The notes beneath the pieces are model-generated. The model searched no databases and was not told the DNA's origin. It saw nothing but the letters and a program-made list of their open reading frames with translations. Positions 23,521 to 34,555 of a DNA stretch of 64,000 nt are shown piece by piece (within the stretch, counting starts at the first letter, position 1; the number at the start of each line of letters is the position of its first letter). A program made the position numbers and the translations under genes. This stretch comes from Calamus simplicifolius (lineage: Eukaryota > Streptophyta > Magnoliopsida > Arecales > Arecaceae), in NCBI GenBank assembly GCA_900491605.1, contig UESW01005047.1:455660-519659 (forward strand). The letters are read 5' to 3'.

Positions 23521-24327
23521 CGAGTGGCAACCGGAGTTCGTCCCTGCAGACAACTCCCTCCTCCACGCTCTGCTTTGGATCCGATTGCCCCAGCTTCCAC
23601 TTGATTTCTGGTCCGACAAGATTTTGTCATCTATTCTAGCTATGGCAGGGCAGTTCCTCTTCTCAGATAAATATACTAAGCAAAGGAAGCGGGGGGTTTC
23701 GCTCGGGCCTATGTCTGCATGGATTTGAGCAAGCCTCTTCGGCCGGGAGCGCACATTCGAGGGAACAGAGATCCTTTCTGGCAACAATTTGTCTACAAGT
23801 ACCTCGATGGAATCTGTGTCTCTTGCGGATCCTTGCACCTTGCCAGTTCCTGCAAGCTTGTGTCGGATTCCTCTTCCCCCTCTTTCGGTCCCAGCTTTGG
23901 CCCTTGGATGGCAGCAATTAGGCGACAGAAGACCCCCCAATTCCAGCCTTTGGGTGCGGGTTCGGTGGCTCCCCACGATTCCCTTGTTTTGCCCGACGAG
24001 TGGCAAGCTCCCAAGAAACTGGCTCGTCGGCTATCTGGCAGGGGTTCGGCAGGTCCTTCTTCCCCTATGGAGCCAGTGTTTCAGCATGAAGAATCACGAA
24101 AGATGTTGGCTCGAAAGAAGGGTGTGGCATGTTGGGAGGAAAGAAATGTGCCATTTGGCACTGTAGATGGGTCTCAGCATTTAGAAACTGAACTCTTGGT
24201 TTCTGAAGTTGAGCAGTCTAAAAATATTCAGATCAGTGATTACAACCCCTTCACTTGCTTGGGGTCTGACAAATGGTCAGGGCGATCGAAGTCCCGGAAG
24301 GATGTCCATCCTGGGCCTTCAAAGTAG
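23515..24327 (+). pseudogene. LINE-B ORF1 (RNA-binding protein) remnant
   Basis: The first frame reads EWQPEFVPADNSLLHALLW and IRLPQLPLDFWSDKIL, the conserved DUF4283 block of plant L1 ORF1. After a one-base shift near 23690 it continues FARAYVCMDLSKPLRPG and a near-canonical zinc knuckle, ICVSCGSLHLASSC (one residue short of CX2CX4HX4C). A low-complexity C-terminal part follows, with NPFTCLGSDKWSGRSK, to TAG at 24325-24327. The protein would coat element RNA. Its own N-terminus is missing at the junction with LINE-C. Confidence 0.78.
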
Positions 24328-24759
24328 GACTGGCCTGTCGAGCTAATGTCGCAGAGAGTTGTTTCTAAAGCCTCTAAAGCTAAAGGGAAAGCCCTCCTTG
24401 TGGGAAAGGATAGTTCGCAAGATTTCTTCATTTTTTTTGGCTTCCTTAGAACCATCTCGGGGGTCTATTGCCCTAAATGGGTCAAGGACGAAGAAGTCCC
24501 ATTAGATGGACGGGCTAGGCTTGCGAACTAACACTGGGCTCACTCACCTAACTCTGTTGGTGGGGCCCAATCATGAAGCTGCGGTCCTTTAGCTAAAGAA
24601 GGCAATTCAGAGGGAGGATGAGGCTGAGGCCATGGATTCCTCCCAGTTCGAGGAATGCAGGGGTAAGGGGCGGCAGTGGCTCCTCCTAAAGCTGGTAATC
24701 ATTCTGAAGAGGTTTCGACTGGGGACAGGAGCGCCCCCCCACTCATGTTTTTGAATGAA

Positions 24760-25500
24760 GATTTTGATATGGAATGTGCGAGGAGCCTAGAAATCATCAT
24801 TTTGCTCCTCTTTTGGAAGACTTTTGTAGCTTCATGGATTTGACATTGCTGTCCTTCTGAAAACTCGTCTGTCGGGGGATAGTCTTGCTCACTTTTGGGG
24901 ATAGGTTTCCAGATATTGGGCTTCCCATGCTGTTGACTTTGTTGGTCTTTCTAATGGTATTTTGGTGCTATGGAGAACTAATAATATCAGAGTAGATGCC
25001 TTTCATTGTTGTGATCAACAAGTTGCTCTAGTCATATCTGACGGTACTTCTGATCCTTGGCTCCTATCGGGAGTCTATGGCAGTACTGACTTTAGAGTAC
25101 GTCGTGTGCTATGGGCTGAGATTCAGTCTCTTCTTGACCAGGGCCTCCCCTCCCTCATTGCAGGTGACTTCAACTGCATTGTGAGGGCTAATGAGAAGAA
25201 AGGAGGCAGGTAGTTTTTTGGATCTTCGGATAGAGCAGAATTCAGGAACTTTATATCTTCTGTTGGCCTGTTGGATTTGGGGTTCTTGGGATCCCAATTC
25301 ACTTGGTGTAATAATCGTCAGGGTTTTATTAGGGTCTGGGAAAGATTGAATAGGGCCATGGCTACTTCTAATTGGCTCAAGCTTTTTCCTTCTGCCTCGA
25401 TCACTCATCTATCCAGAATTGCCTCCGATCACTGTCCTATTCTTATTTCCACTGATGTGTCTCTTCGGCAGAGTAGACAGTTCAGATTTGAGAAGTTCTA
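24760..25500 (+). pseudogene. LINE-B ORF2, endonuclease domain
   Basis: Pieces include LLKTRLSGDSL, ILVLWRTNNIRVDAFHCCDQ, LLSGVYGSTDFRVRR, IAGDFNCIVRANEK (GDFN near 25163), SQFTWCNNRQG, then WERLNRAMA and LSRIASDHCPIL. Stops occur near 24905, 25212 and 25500, and the conserved LDWA-type motif is altered to LNRA. The spacing and order equal the LINE-A endonuclease. The nickase would be inactive. Confidence 0.85.
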
Positions 25501-25562
25501 GACTTTCTACTCTTTAGCCAGAACCATCATTTCTCAGGTTTGGTGATTACCTATCAGAGAAA

Positions 25563-27250
25563 GTGCCACCTACAGATTATCTAGGCATCTCATCCTTGCT
25601 AAACGTAGACTCTCTAGATGGAATAGAAGGAAGGTGGGGGACATTATCAGGCAAGTTATACAGACTGAGTCTATTATCTTTTCTCTGCAGACCAAAGAGG
25701 ATCAGGAGGGTTTCTTTTCGGATTCTGATCTGTCAACCCTCAGGTTCAGCTTGGCTCTTCACCACTCTTTCTTATTGCACCAGGAGACTTTTTGGAGGCA
25801 GAGATCCCATATTAGTGGATAAGAAAGGGGACAACAGCACTCGATTCTTTCACCAGGCCACATTGAAACGTAATGCAGTGAACCAAATCAGGTTGTTAGC
25901 TGATGAGGATGGCCATTTTTAGAAGGATGTCCAGATGATCAGGGATTAGCTGTTTCACTTCTTTCAGTTTAGATGGTCTGAGAATTCTGGTAAGGGGTTC
26001 CCTGTGTTTCCTGTTTTACCATCCCACAAGGTCTCTGCTGCAGAGAATAATATTCTAATTAGACCTATTTCTGCAGAGGACATTCGTATGGCCTTATGGG
26101 ATCTTAAAGTCGATAAGGCCCCTGGGTCCGATGGGTACCCTCCTTTCTTCTTTTGCCACTATTGGGGTATTGTAGGCCAGGATGTGGTGCAGGCCATCCA
26201 GCTTATTTTTCAGTCCAAAACCATTCCCTTTGATTGGAATCGGACCCTGATTACCCTGGTGCCTAAATGCCCCGATGCCTCCTCTCTTCAGCACTACTGA
26301 CCTATCAGCCTCTGTACTACCTTATATAAGGTATGTGCATGCATTCTGGTTTCCCATATGTGTTTGGTGATGCATCGCCTCATTTCTTTAGAGCAGAAGG
26401 CTTTTCTCAGAGGGCAAAGTATTACTAACAATGCCCTGATTGCTCAGGAGTTCATGCATGACCATCAGAGAGCCCCGGGTCGTCAGAGTCTTATGGCGGT
26501 CAAGCTTGATATGGAGAGAGCCTATGATAGAGTGAGTTGGGCTTTTCTGCGCCGTTCCCTTCTTGAGTTTGGATTTGTGAAACTTTTTATCGACTAGGTT
26601 TTTGCCTGTATTTATTGGCCATCCTTCTCTCTCCTTATTAATGGAGATCAGACTGATTATTTTCACTCTGAGATCGGGTTAAGGCAGGGGTGCCCTCTTT
26701 TTCCTTTCCTCTTTATCCTTTCTACTGATGCTTTGTCTCAGGCACTTTACCAAGCTCAGGAGGACATCATCTGGCCCCCTACACTGTGGGATCCCAAGGA
26801 CCCTCTATTTCCCATCTTATGTTTGCCGATAATTGCATTCTCCTGGGAAAGGCTACTATCCGCAATGCTACCATTTTTGCGACCATCCTGCAGTCCTATT
26901 ATCGGGCTTCTGGTCAGAAAGTTAATCTGGCTAAATTCTTGATCTACTTCAGCTCGAGGATGAATCCTACAGTTATGGGGTCTATCTCTCAGATTATGGG
27001 TATTCCTGTTTAGGCTGATCGACTATCCTATCTTGGAATTTCTATTACGGAGAGATGGCCTCGCAATTCTGACTTCAACGAACTGGAGAGGAGGGTCCGC
27101 GATCGCCTGGATGGGTGGCAGGTCACTGGGCTTTCTATGATGGCGAGGATTACGCTTTTACGCTCTGTACTGTCTTCTCTTCCTCTTTATCTTCTATCTA
27201 ATACTGCCATCCCTCTGACTTGTTGAGAAAGATCGAGAGATACTTTTGAA
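25563..27250 (+). pseudogene. LINE-B ORF2, reverse transcriptase domain
   Basis: The domain shows KAPGSDGYPPFFFCHYWG (near 26117), WNRTLITLVPKCPDASSLQH, FLRGQSITNNALIAQEFMHD, KLDMERAYDRVSWAFLRRSL, LRQGCPLFPFLFILS and, in another frame near 26821, FADN in place of the catalytic FADD. The second catalytic aspartate is thus lost. A TGA replaces the Arg/Trp expected after LQHY near 26297, further stops lie near 26596 and 27011, and a frameshift splits the palm. Inactive. Confidence 0.87.
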
Positions 27251-27259
27251 ACTTTCTCT

Positions 27260-28330
27260 GGGCCTCGATGCAGGATGGTCATGGTATCCACCTTCTATCT
27301 TGGGACATTATTTGTATGCCGATTACTGAGTGTGGGCTCAGGATTCAGTCTCTCACTGTTAGGAGGGAGGCACTGACTGCAAGGCATGCCACAAGGTTCT
27401 TGCTGGATCTGCATTGTTTGTGGAGTTCTTTCATACGGGCCAAATATGGAGACTGGAGTTCCTCCTCTCTGCCTAGGCCTACTTGTGGGTAGTCTTTCTT
27501 CTGAAAAGAGGTCTGCCGGCATGGTTTGACTATCTTGGACAGCACCTCTTGGATGTTAGGTGACGGAGCTTCGGTGGATGTTGTTTAGGACATGTGGATT
27601 GCAGACCTCCCCCTGTCTTACTGGCCGACATTTGTTTGCACTGACATCCCTGACGGAATGAGAGTTTCTGATTTATGCATCCAGGATCACACGGCATGTC
27701 TTCCTCGTTGGTGTCTAGCTTCTTCGGGGACGAGCTATCTCGTCGCATTCTCTTTATTCCTCTCATACTAGGTCTCACTTCTGATATTAGGGTCTGGAGG
27801 ATATATTGTATACCTCGTGCTCCTATCAGGGACCTCATTGAGATTTTCAGACCACGGCCTCAGCACTCGATGGAGTTGTTTGGATCTGATATCTTCCTAT
27901 CCACCCTAGGGTATGGCTATTTATCTCGAAGCTTGCTTGAAATGCTCTTCCTACCTGCTCCTTGCTCTCTGGAAGAGGGATGAGCATCCAACCTATGTAC
28001 CCGATATGCGGTCTTGAGGAGAAGATGATTGACCATGCTATTTTTACATGTTCTAGAGTGAATATGATATAGCAGTTATCTGGTGACTGCCCATGGGGTC
28101 GTGGCTCTGATTCCCATTGTATTTCTTTTTTGAGACAGATCAAGTAGGACATGGGGTGAGGTATCTATCAGCTGGTTTCTTCCAGGGCTTACATAGCTTA
28201 TTAGGTGTGGTTATTCCGGAACTGGCTGGTTTTCACTGATGAGATTGCTTCTCCCACAGGATTGTCAGGACTGCCTTCTCTTTATCCGCTGAGTATACTT
28301 TCCATCAGAGTGTGTCTGATTTTACTACCC
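27260..28330 (+). pseudogene. LINE-B ORF2, connection and zf-RVT region
   Basis: The sequence DGHGIHLLSWDIICMPITE and REALTARHATRFLLDLHC matches LINE-A near 7100-7240. WIADLPLSYWPTF-type residues near 27595, RAPIRDLIEIF near 27815, a decayed cysteine-rich zf-RVT stretch near 27960-28060 and VWLFRNWLVFTDEIASP near 28205 complete the region. It is heavily broken by stops. Confidence 0.75.
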
Positions 28331-29061
28331 CTAGCCTCTGGGACTTTTCTGTTACTTCGGCAGCGTACCATTGCACGGTTTTCATATCTTGCGAGCACCC
28401 ACCTCTAAGGTTTGTTAAAATCAACTTTGATGGGAGTGTTTATGGTAGATGTGCTAAATCGGCTTTTATGATTCGAGAGTCAGATGGTCAGATATTGGCA
28501 GCAGGAGGATTCGGCCTTCTTGATTCCTTGGTTTCTCTTGCTGAGCTGTATGCTGCATGGGCTGGTATCTTCTGTGCTATCCAGAGCCTGGGCGCATGCA
28601 GTCTTATCCTCGAAGGGAATTCTATTACTGTGATCTGCTGGATCCATCAGGAATCCTGTGCCCACTTATCTACCACCCTCTTGATTGGCGACATTCATTC
28701 TACCCTTCAGGAAATTTATTGCACCCAGATTAAGCACATCTATCGGAAAGCTAACTCAGTAGCTGACTGGATCGCAGCCAGAATGGCCTATGGCACATGC
28801 AGTCTTATCATCGAAGGGGATTCTATTACTGTGATCCGCTGGATCCATCAGGAATCCTGCGCCCACTTATCTACCACCCTCTTGATTGGCGACATTCATT
28901 CTACCCTTCAGGGAATTTATTGCGCCCAGATTAGGCACATCTATCGGAAAGCCAACTCAGCTGCTGACTGGATCGCAGCTAGGATGGCCTATCACTTGGT
29001 ACTTGGAGGTAAAAGTAGGATGATCCTTGCCTCCTGTTCTTTTTTAAATCTTGTATTCTGA
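28312..29061 (+). pseudogene. LINE-B RNase H domain with an internal tandem duplication
   Basis: A 249-codon open segment encodes an RNase H-like domain: FVKINFDGSV (first Asp), SLAELYAAWAGI (Glu), LEGNSITVICWIHQES (Asp replaced by Asn) and RKANSVADWIAARM (last Asp). The last 67 residues are then repeated, and the second copy reads IEGDSITVIRWIHQES with the Asp present. The repeat unit is 201 bp, so the frame stays open. RNase H degrades RNA in RNA-DNA hybrids after reverse transcription. The frame is the longest uninterrupted one in LINE-B. Whether the doubled domain ever functioned is unknown. Confidence 0.85.
28600..29001. repeat. 201-bp tandem duplication in the RNase H domain
   Basis: The unit starting AGTCTTATC at 28600 recurs at 28801. 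The two copies differ at only a handful of bases by eye. The length is a multiple of three, adding 67 residues in frame. LINE-A lacks it. Confidence 0.93.
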
Positions 29062-29110
29062 TATATCGGGTTTGACTCACCCTACATTGGTGTGATCATC
29101 CGCCTGTATC

Positions 29111-29123
29111 AAAAAAAAAAAAA
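29111..29123 (+). other. LINE-B poly(A) tail
   Basis: A run of 13 A residues ends the element. A convincing target duplication was not found. Confidence 0.8.
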
Positions 29124-29994
29124 TTATTGAGAGTAGAGTCATGGTAGAGCTCTAATGATAGGACTACGTTATCTAACAATGTTTGGCGAGACACGGAATG
29201 TACTGCATCACAACTTTAGCAAGAAAAATTGAACTCTTGCTGTGCTCTAAGACACCCAAAATCATGAATGGAATAACTTACGAACAATAATTTTAAGAAT
29301 TCACTCTAATCCATCAAGACGGGTTTTCAAGCTTTAACCATGGTTTATTTGCATTGACATTTGGTTTGTTAGGCTGTTTTTTGAAAGATAATTATAAAAA
29401 AAGAGCAAAGTAATAGAATAGGACCGAGAATTCCTCATTCCCCAAGAGTTTTGAAATGGAGACTATAGTTATTGCTTCAATGAGATATGGGATGGAATGG
29501 GGTCAGATATAAAAGTTTTATTTGAGCAAAACTTGACCTCGATTAGTTCTATTGACATTCCTAGGGGAATATTGCTTCACATTATCGAAATGATATCTTT
29601 AACATGCAACCTTTTGGATACTTTTTTTCATAAGAATATGTCATGCCTCTGGTTTTGATTTCATGCCAAGGACTTAGATGGATGCCTAGGTATTATTGCA
29701 TTGGCATCATTTGACCTGTGTCTCGATTAAGAAAAGTATGGTAAAAAAGAATGAGGAGGAATCAAAGATTTAATCAAGATATATAAAATTGATACTAAAA
29801 ATTATACCAATACATTATTAATTTGATGAAGTTGATATTTTCTATCGAAACAAGATGCTTACAACTTTTCTTACTTTTAATTATAATTAATAATATTTGA
29901 AACTAAATGATACATAATGGTACTAGATGGTATATGATAGTTTTATTTAGTTTCAATTGGTTTGGCTCATACCTATCACTCAATAGGTATGCAT
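29124..29994. other. AT-rich intergenic DNA
   Basis: Nothing recognisable. Short diverged words of the TGGTACTAGATGGTATATGATAG type occur near 29920. Confidence 0.5.
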
Positions 29995-31900
29995 TCTGAT
30001 GCTACCATATCACCCCTATCGAACGTCCGTGAGCATCCGGTCGCCTTCTCCAGTGAGCCCGGGATCTTCCGGCGAGCTTCTCGCGTTTGGGAGCCTGAAA
30101 AAGTCCCGGGGCCGGAGATTCCGGCGGGGACCCTCCGACGCTCAAGTCAGTCTCTGGGCAACAACCGTGAGCTTGAGGAAGCTCGAAAGAGAAAGAGAGA
30201 GAGGCTCAGAAAAGAGCTATCTGTGAGCAAGAATGAGCGTTTAGAAGTGTTATGAGTGCGTTCTTTTGTGGTTACCAGAGTTATCTGTTCTTAGTTACTT
30301 GGTCGAGGTCCCTCTTACCCATTTTATAGGTATATGGAGTCTATCTGATTTGAGTGGTTGAGGCCTCATAATGATGACTTTGGTGGGTGAAGTGTCAGAG
30401 TTGATGTCGTCTGTGAGGCTTGGGGTGCCGCCACTTGTAAGAGCATTTAAGGTGATGGCAGCAATGGTAGAGCTTGCTTCCTTCTTTGATATGTCAGGAC
30501 TGCAGGTCAAGTCCCGTCAAAGTGGGTGGCTGTAGCTGGTTGGTGGGTCAAGTTTCGTCAGAGTGGATGGCCACTTGATTTGACCACTGCAGGGAAGAGA
30601 GATAAAGGGTGGTGGAGTCCCATCACCATCACGAGCCATACATCCGTCTGGGATGGAAGAGTTGGAGTTGAAGCCAGCTGTCCCTTATAGAGCGTTGATT
30701 ATAGAGTGCTTGCATGACACTATTCATAACGAGGCCAAGCACTGTTCATGGCCGAGGCAAGATGGCGTTGAGATGGCCGGAAGGAGCTAGAAGCCGGAAC
30801 GAATCTGGAGGTCGGAATGGGACGTCCGTGGCCGAGCTGAGGTGCGGGGCCAAGCTGGAGGCCGTCGAGGACTTCTATAAGACGTAGAGTCAAGAACTCA
30901 TCGTCTCGGTTTTATTATGCCATCTTTCTCATGCAAGGGTGCCAAAGGGGCCAACGTGGTAGCCATAAATACCTTAGAGAAGGTAGGCACACGTGGCCTT
31001 TATGCGAAAGACATAACGCGGATGTAGAAGCCGAGCTAGAGTGCCGAGGGGCCGACTTAAATGAGGCGGGGTCAACTTGGAAGAGGCCAAGACGGGACGA
31101 TGCGAGGCGGAGCCGACTTGAATGAGAGAGTCGACTTAAATGAGACGGGGCCGACTTGGAAGAGTCAGGACGGGACGATGCCGAAGCGGGGCCGACTTGA
31201 ATGAGAGGGCCGACTTAAATGAGGCGGGCTGACTTGGAAAAGGCGGGACCGGACGATGCCAAGGCGGGGCCAACTTGAATGAGAGGGCGACTTGAATGAG
31301 AGGCGTGGCCGACTTAAATGAGGCGGGGCCGACTTGGAAGAACTCTTAGTCTTGACTTTATGACACTATCCTTTCTCATGCAAGGGTGCCAAAGGGGCCA
31401 ACGTGGCAGCCAAAAATCCGGGGAGAGAATAAGGCAATAAATGCCTTAGAGCGTGTGGATGCACGTGGCCTGAGGCCATAAATGCTTTGGTATGAAAGAT
31501 ATAATATGGCTGGCCGAGCACGGGGAAGCTGGCGGAGTGCCGCGGCAAGATTTCCGTGGCCAACAAGAGTACCGGGCCGGGGCGACTCGAACTTTTTCCT
31601 GCATTACGCCCACATTAAATGCTGGCCAAGTCATTATGACCGTTTCTGCACATTAAATGCCTTAGCCCTTTTGACTTGACTACCGGCCATTAATGATAGG
31701 CCTTGAGGAACCCACACACGTGGCCCTTTTTTTTTTTTTTTTGTTCTCTTTCTTCATCATGATAAGACGCTTGTTGCAGTTGGAGCAATACCGTGGAGAA
31801 ATGTTTAATGCCCATCGTGCCCTTCGAAAAAAAACCGAGTAGAACAATGAGGCCGCCTAGGAATTAAGCTGTCCAGAAGGCCGCCGCGGCCATATAGAAA
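29995..31900 (-). mobile_element. GC-rich LTR-like remnant (probable Ty3/gypsy LTR)
   Basis: On the minus strand a TATA-like CTATAAAATGGG (near 30324) is followed by a leader of GAGCCTCTCTCTCTTTC type. The motif CTTGAGCGTCGGAGGGTCC follows (near 30130), which is characteristic of the R/U5 of many plant gypsy LTRs. Upstream of that promoter, on the plus strand at 31020-31345, are GC-rich tandem repeats. No gag-pol lies beside it, so a solo LTR or deleted element is likely. Ends are uncertain, and no target duplication was established. Confidence 0.55.
31020..31345. repeat. GCCGACTT-type tandem repeats
   Basis: Repeating GGGGCCGACTTGAATGAGAG and GGCCGACTTAAATGAGGCG units of about 25-55 bases occur in the presumed U3 of the LTR-like remnant. 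A poly(T) run at 31722-31742 lies downstream. Confidence 0.8.
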
Positions 31901-33199
31901 AATTATCGAGAAATTGCTATCTTGAGAGGATGCTATCCAAAAATTATTATCTTTATTATCATAGATCAATTGGCCTATCACATTCTAATGGTCTTCCAAT
32001 TTTATAATACATTTCAAGGTTTCATCATCCATGACCATAGTCTCATTTATGTACTTTAAAGTCAAGAAAGTGCCTAGGTGTCTTTTTGGAATTTACTTTG
32101 AACGGAGGTATTCTAAAGAAAGGCTGCTTCTTTTGACCAAATAAGGAAACGAAGGCTACTAATGATTAGGCTATGACTCATAAATATCTTCTAATAATAA
32201 TTAAAAAAAAAAAATTGAATCTCTAGTTCTCAATGGTGGATTTCTTTTTCTTATTTAAAATATAAAATTCTAGTGCAACTTTCGGCACCTTCCAACGCAA
32301 TCCAAATTGTTTACATTATTGTATTCGATAAGATTAATGGCACTCTCTGTAAGTATTCTCTGATCATTAAATTTCTACAGGCTGCAGTCTTGATGAACGC
32401 CGAAAGCGTTTAAGCATCAGTTTAGCTTGGGCAAAAGCAAGATCTAAACTGTTCAGATAATTGCTTGAAAAGAATAGAGAAGCAGTGATTTGATGGCAAA
32501 GCATCACACCAAATGCTAACTGTTATCTCACTTCATGCATATTTTTATTTTTATGCTTATATATATTTTATATCATATGCTGTGGCAGCTAGCACGCAAT
32601 ATGGTGCACACTATGCTAGCGTATGACTCGCGCGCGTGCTACTGACATCAATGCCTCCATCACCACACAACAAGTGCAAAAGAGTTGATGGCCACCTTTA
32701 CTCACAGGGCTGCAAGCACTGGACTCCATGTCCACCATTAGGCCCGGGCCTGACAAGTGAGAGACCTCGTCAAACACACGTAAAACCAAAAAAAAAAAAA
32801 AAAGCATCTAAAGGTTAGATCCACTGAACCACACAGTGTGTTTCGAAGCTTGAGCACACCATCACGGGCCCTCCGGTGCACTAGATGTTACCAGGAAGCA
32901 CCTTTTACTCTTGAATCCTGCCTGCACTGCAAGCAGGCTGAAGCAGAAACTTTGTTCCACTCGGGGTCTGTCCAATCTTTGTCTCCTATTAAAATGGATA
33001 ACTGGCATCACAAGCACTAATCTAGGGTCTACCTTGATATAGCCCTCCTCGATAAGTTGAAAGAACTTAAGAAGTTAAGATTAATTCCAGTTTCACACGT
33101 TCTTTAACGTACCACCCCTCTTGCCCTTGTAAATAGCACTTTAAAGCAAAACCCGCTTGTGAAAAGCATTGCATGCACAGAACTAGCCATCCCCATCTG
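31901..33199. other. Intergenic DNA without a recognisable gene
   Basis: AT-rich at the left, more balanced after 32580. Two A-rich runs occur, near 32200 and 32789-32803. Nothing supports a gene. Confidence 0.45.
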
Positions 33200-33835
33200 G
33201 TCATGCTGATCAAGTGAGAAGACATAATCCAATAAAAACAAACCACCTCATGGTACTTCCTGCTGAAAGAAAAGCTGATAGATTTTCCCAGTGAGACAGA
33301 AGATGGGACGTGCCAGCTGTTTGCTGATCATCCAGGTGGAGACCATGCGCCACACAAGATGGCATGTCAGATCCATCGCTTCCCTCCATTTGCCAGGAGA
33401 CATCAAGGATTCCAGTTGTTTGCACAAAGCGGCCAAGGACTGCCACTTCCTTCAGTCGTAATGATGGGAGAAGATTCATGATGAGGAGAGCACATGCTCC
33501 TTCACTGGCCCAGCCTCTCATAGCAGGCAGCAGTCAACAGAAATAAAAGTACACAAGATTTGCTGGGAGATAACCATAAATTTAAGAGTCCCCAAAAGCA
33601 TTAAAAACATAAACATGAGTACATCAAACGCTCAGAAACTGTTTCTCTCTTTCACCTTTCCTTGTCTTTGTAAAATACTATCATCATATCCACTGACTGC
33701 TACTCTTAAATGAAAGATGTTTAGGGGGGGTACGGAAATTAAGCAGTATGCAGAATAAAGGGTGATGGGGGGATGCATGCCATGGCCTTTTGATTGCTGC
33801 AGCATGGAAAGTTTGACATGCATGCACATCTTAAC
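33200..33835 (-). other. Probable 3' UTR of the BRM-like gene
   Basis: This balanced-composition segment lies directly downstream of the BRM stop codon on the minus strand. Its compositional contrast with the flanks and its lack of a conserved frame suggest transcribed 3' UTR. The end point is a guess. Confidence 0.35.
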
Positions 33836-34555
33836 TCACAGATGGCTCGGCTTCCTTTCACCAGGATCTGTCCTCATTTTCTTCACAGGCTTGGCCCATT
33901 GGACTCCATCTGTGCTTGGGGGCCTCTCTGTCTCACCAACAGCTTGCTGTGCTGGCTGACAATCCCCCAGACTGGGATGCATTAATGCCTGTTGAGTTGG
34001 GTGCGCATCTTTCCGGACTGGGATTCTGGGACTCTGATTGGTGCCGGGAGGGGACTCGAGACCCACCTGACCTGCATCAGTCACAGATAAGGGACCTGCT
34101 GGTCCTGGGCCAGGCAGCGGCATGGGGCCTATGGATATCTTCACAGCAGACTTGTCGTCCCTCTCCTTCCTCTTCTTCCTGCAGGTGACCAGATCCCCCA
34201 GGTGTGTCAGCAAGAGCGGATGCTGTGGTGCTGAATGCTCTCCACCGCTCCCACCGGCAGGACTGGATTCCTTCTGGGACTTGGAGGTGTTGCAAGTCCT
34301 CCCATGTTCATCTGGAGGCACAGGGCCACAAGGTGCAAGCACAATAGGACCTGGCTCTGATTTGTCCTCAGAGATGGTCTTATGCTGCTCGCTTTGCCCA
34401 GAGGAGCCTGCCGGTTTCCGGGACACAGCAGTCCCAGATCCTCCAGGAGGGGAACGAGTGAATGCACTTCTAGCTTCTTGAAAGTCTGTATCCGGGAATG
34501 CGATCTTCATGATGTCAAAGAATAGGTCATGAAGTTTTTGTGCTTCATATTTTAC
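33836..34555 (-). other. BRM-like exon 5 (C-terminal tail)
   Basis: Acceptor TATATGCAG before 34555. It encodes 239 residues to a stop: the end of the bromodomain region (IMKIAFPDTDFQEARSAF), a Ser/Pro/Gly-rich tail, and the conserved basic terminus. Fully open, unlike exon 4. Confidence 0.85.

Larger units (their letters stand above)
23515..29123 (+). mobile_element. LINE-B: L1-type non-LTR retrotransposon, nearly full coding span, decayed
   Basis: It starts within the DUF4283-like part of ORF1, continues through the CCHC region, endonuclease, reverse transcriptase, zf-RVT and RNase H, and ends in a pure A run at 29111-29123. The 3' UTR motif before the tail (TCGGGTTTGACTCA, then GTGATCAT) parallels LINE-A at 8694-8725. 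Many stops and frameshifts exclude activity. A 201-bp tandem duplication lies in the RNase H domain. Confidence 0.9.

Noticed and set aside
29962..30255. A 97-codon plus-strand frame
   Set aside because: It is the complement of the R/U5-like region of a minus-strand LTR remnant.
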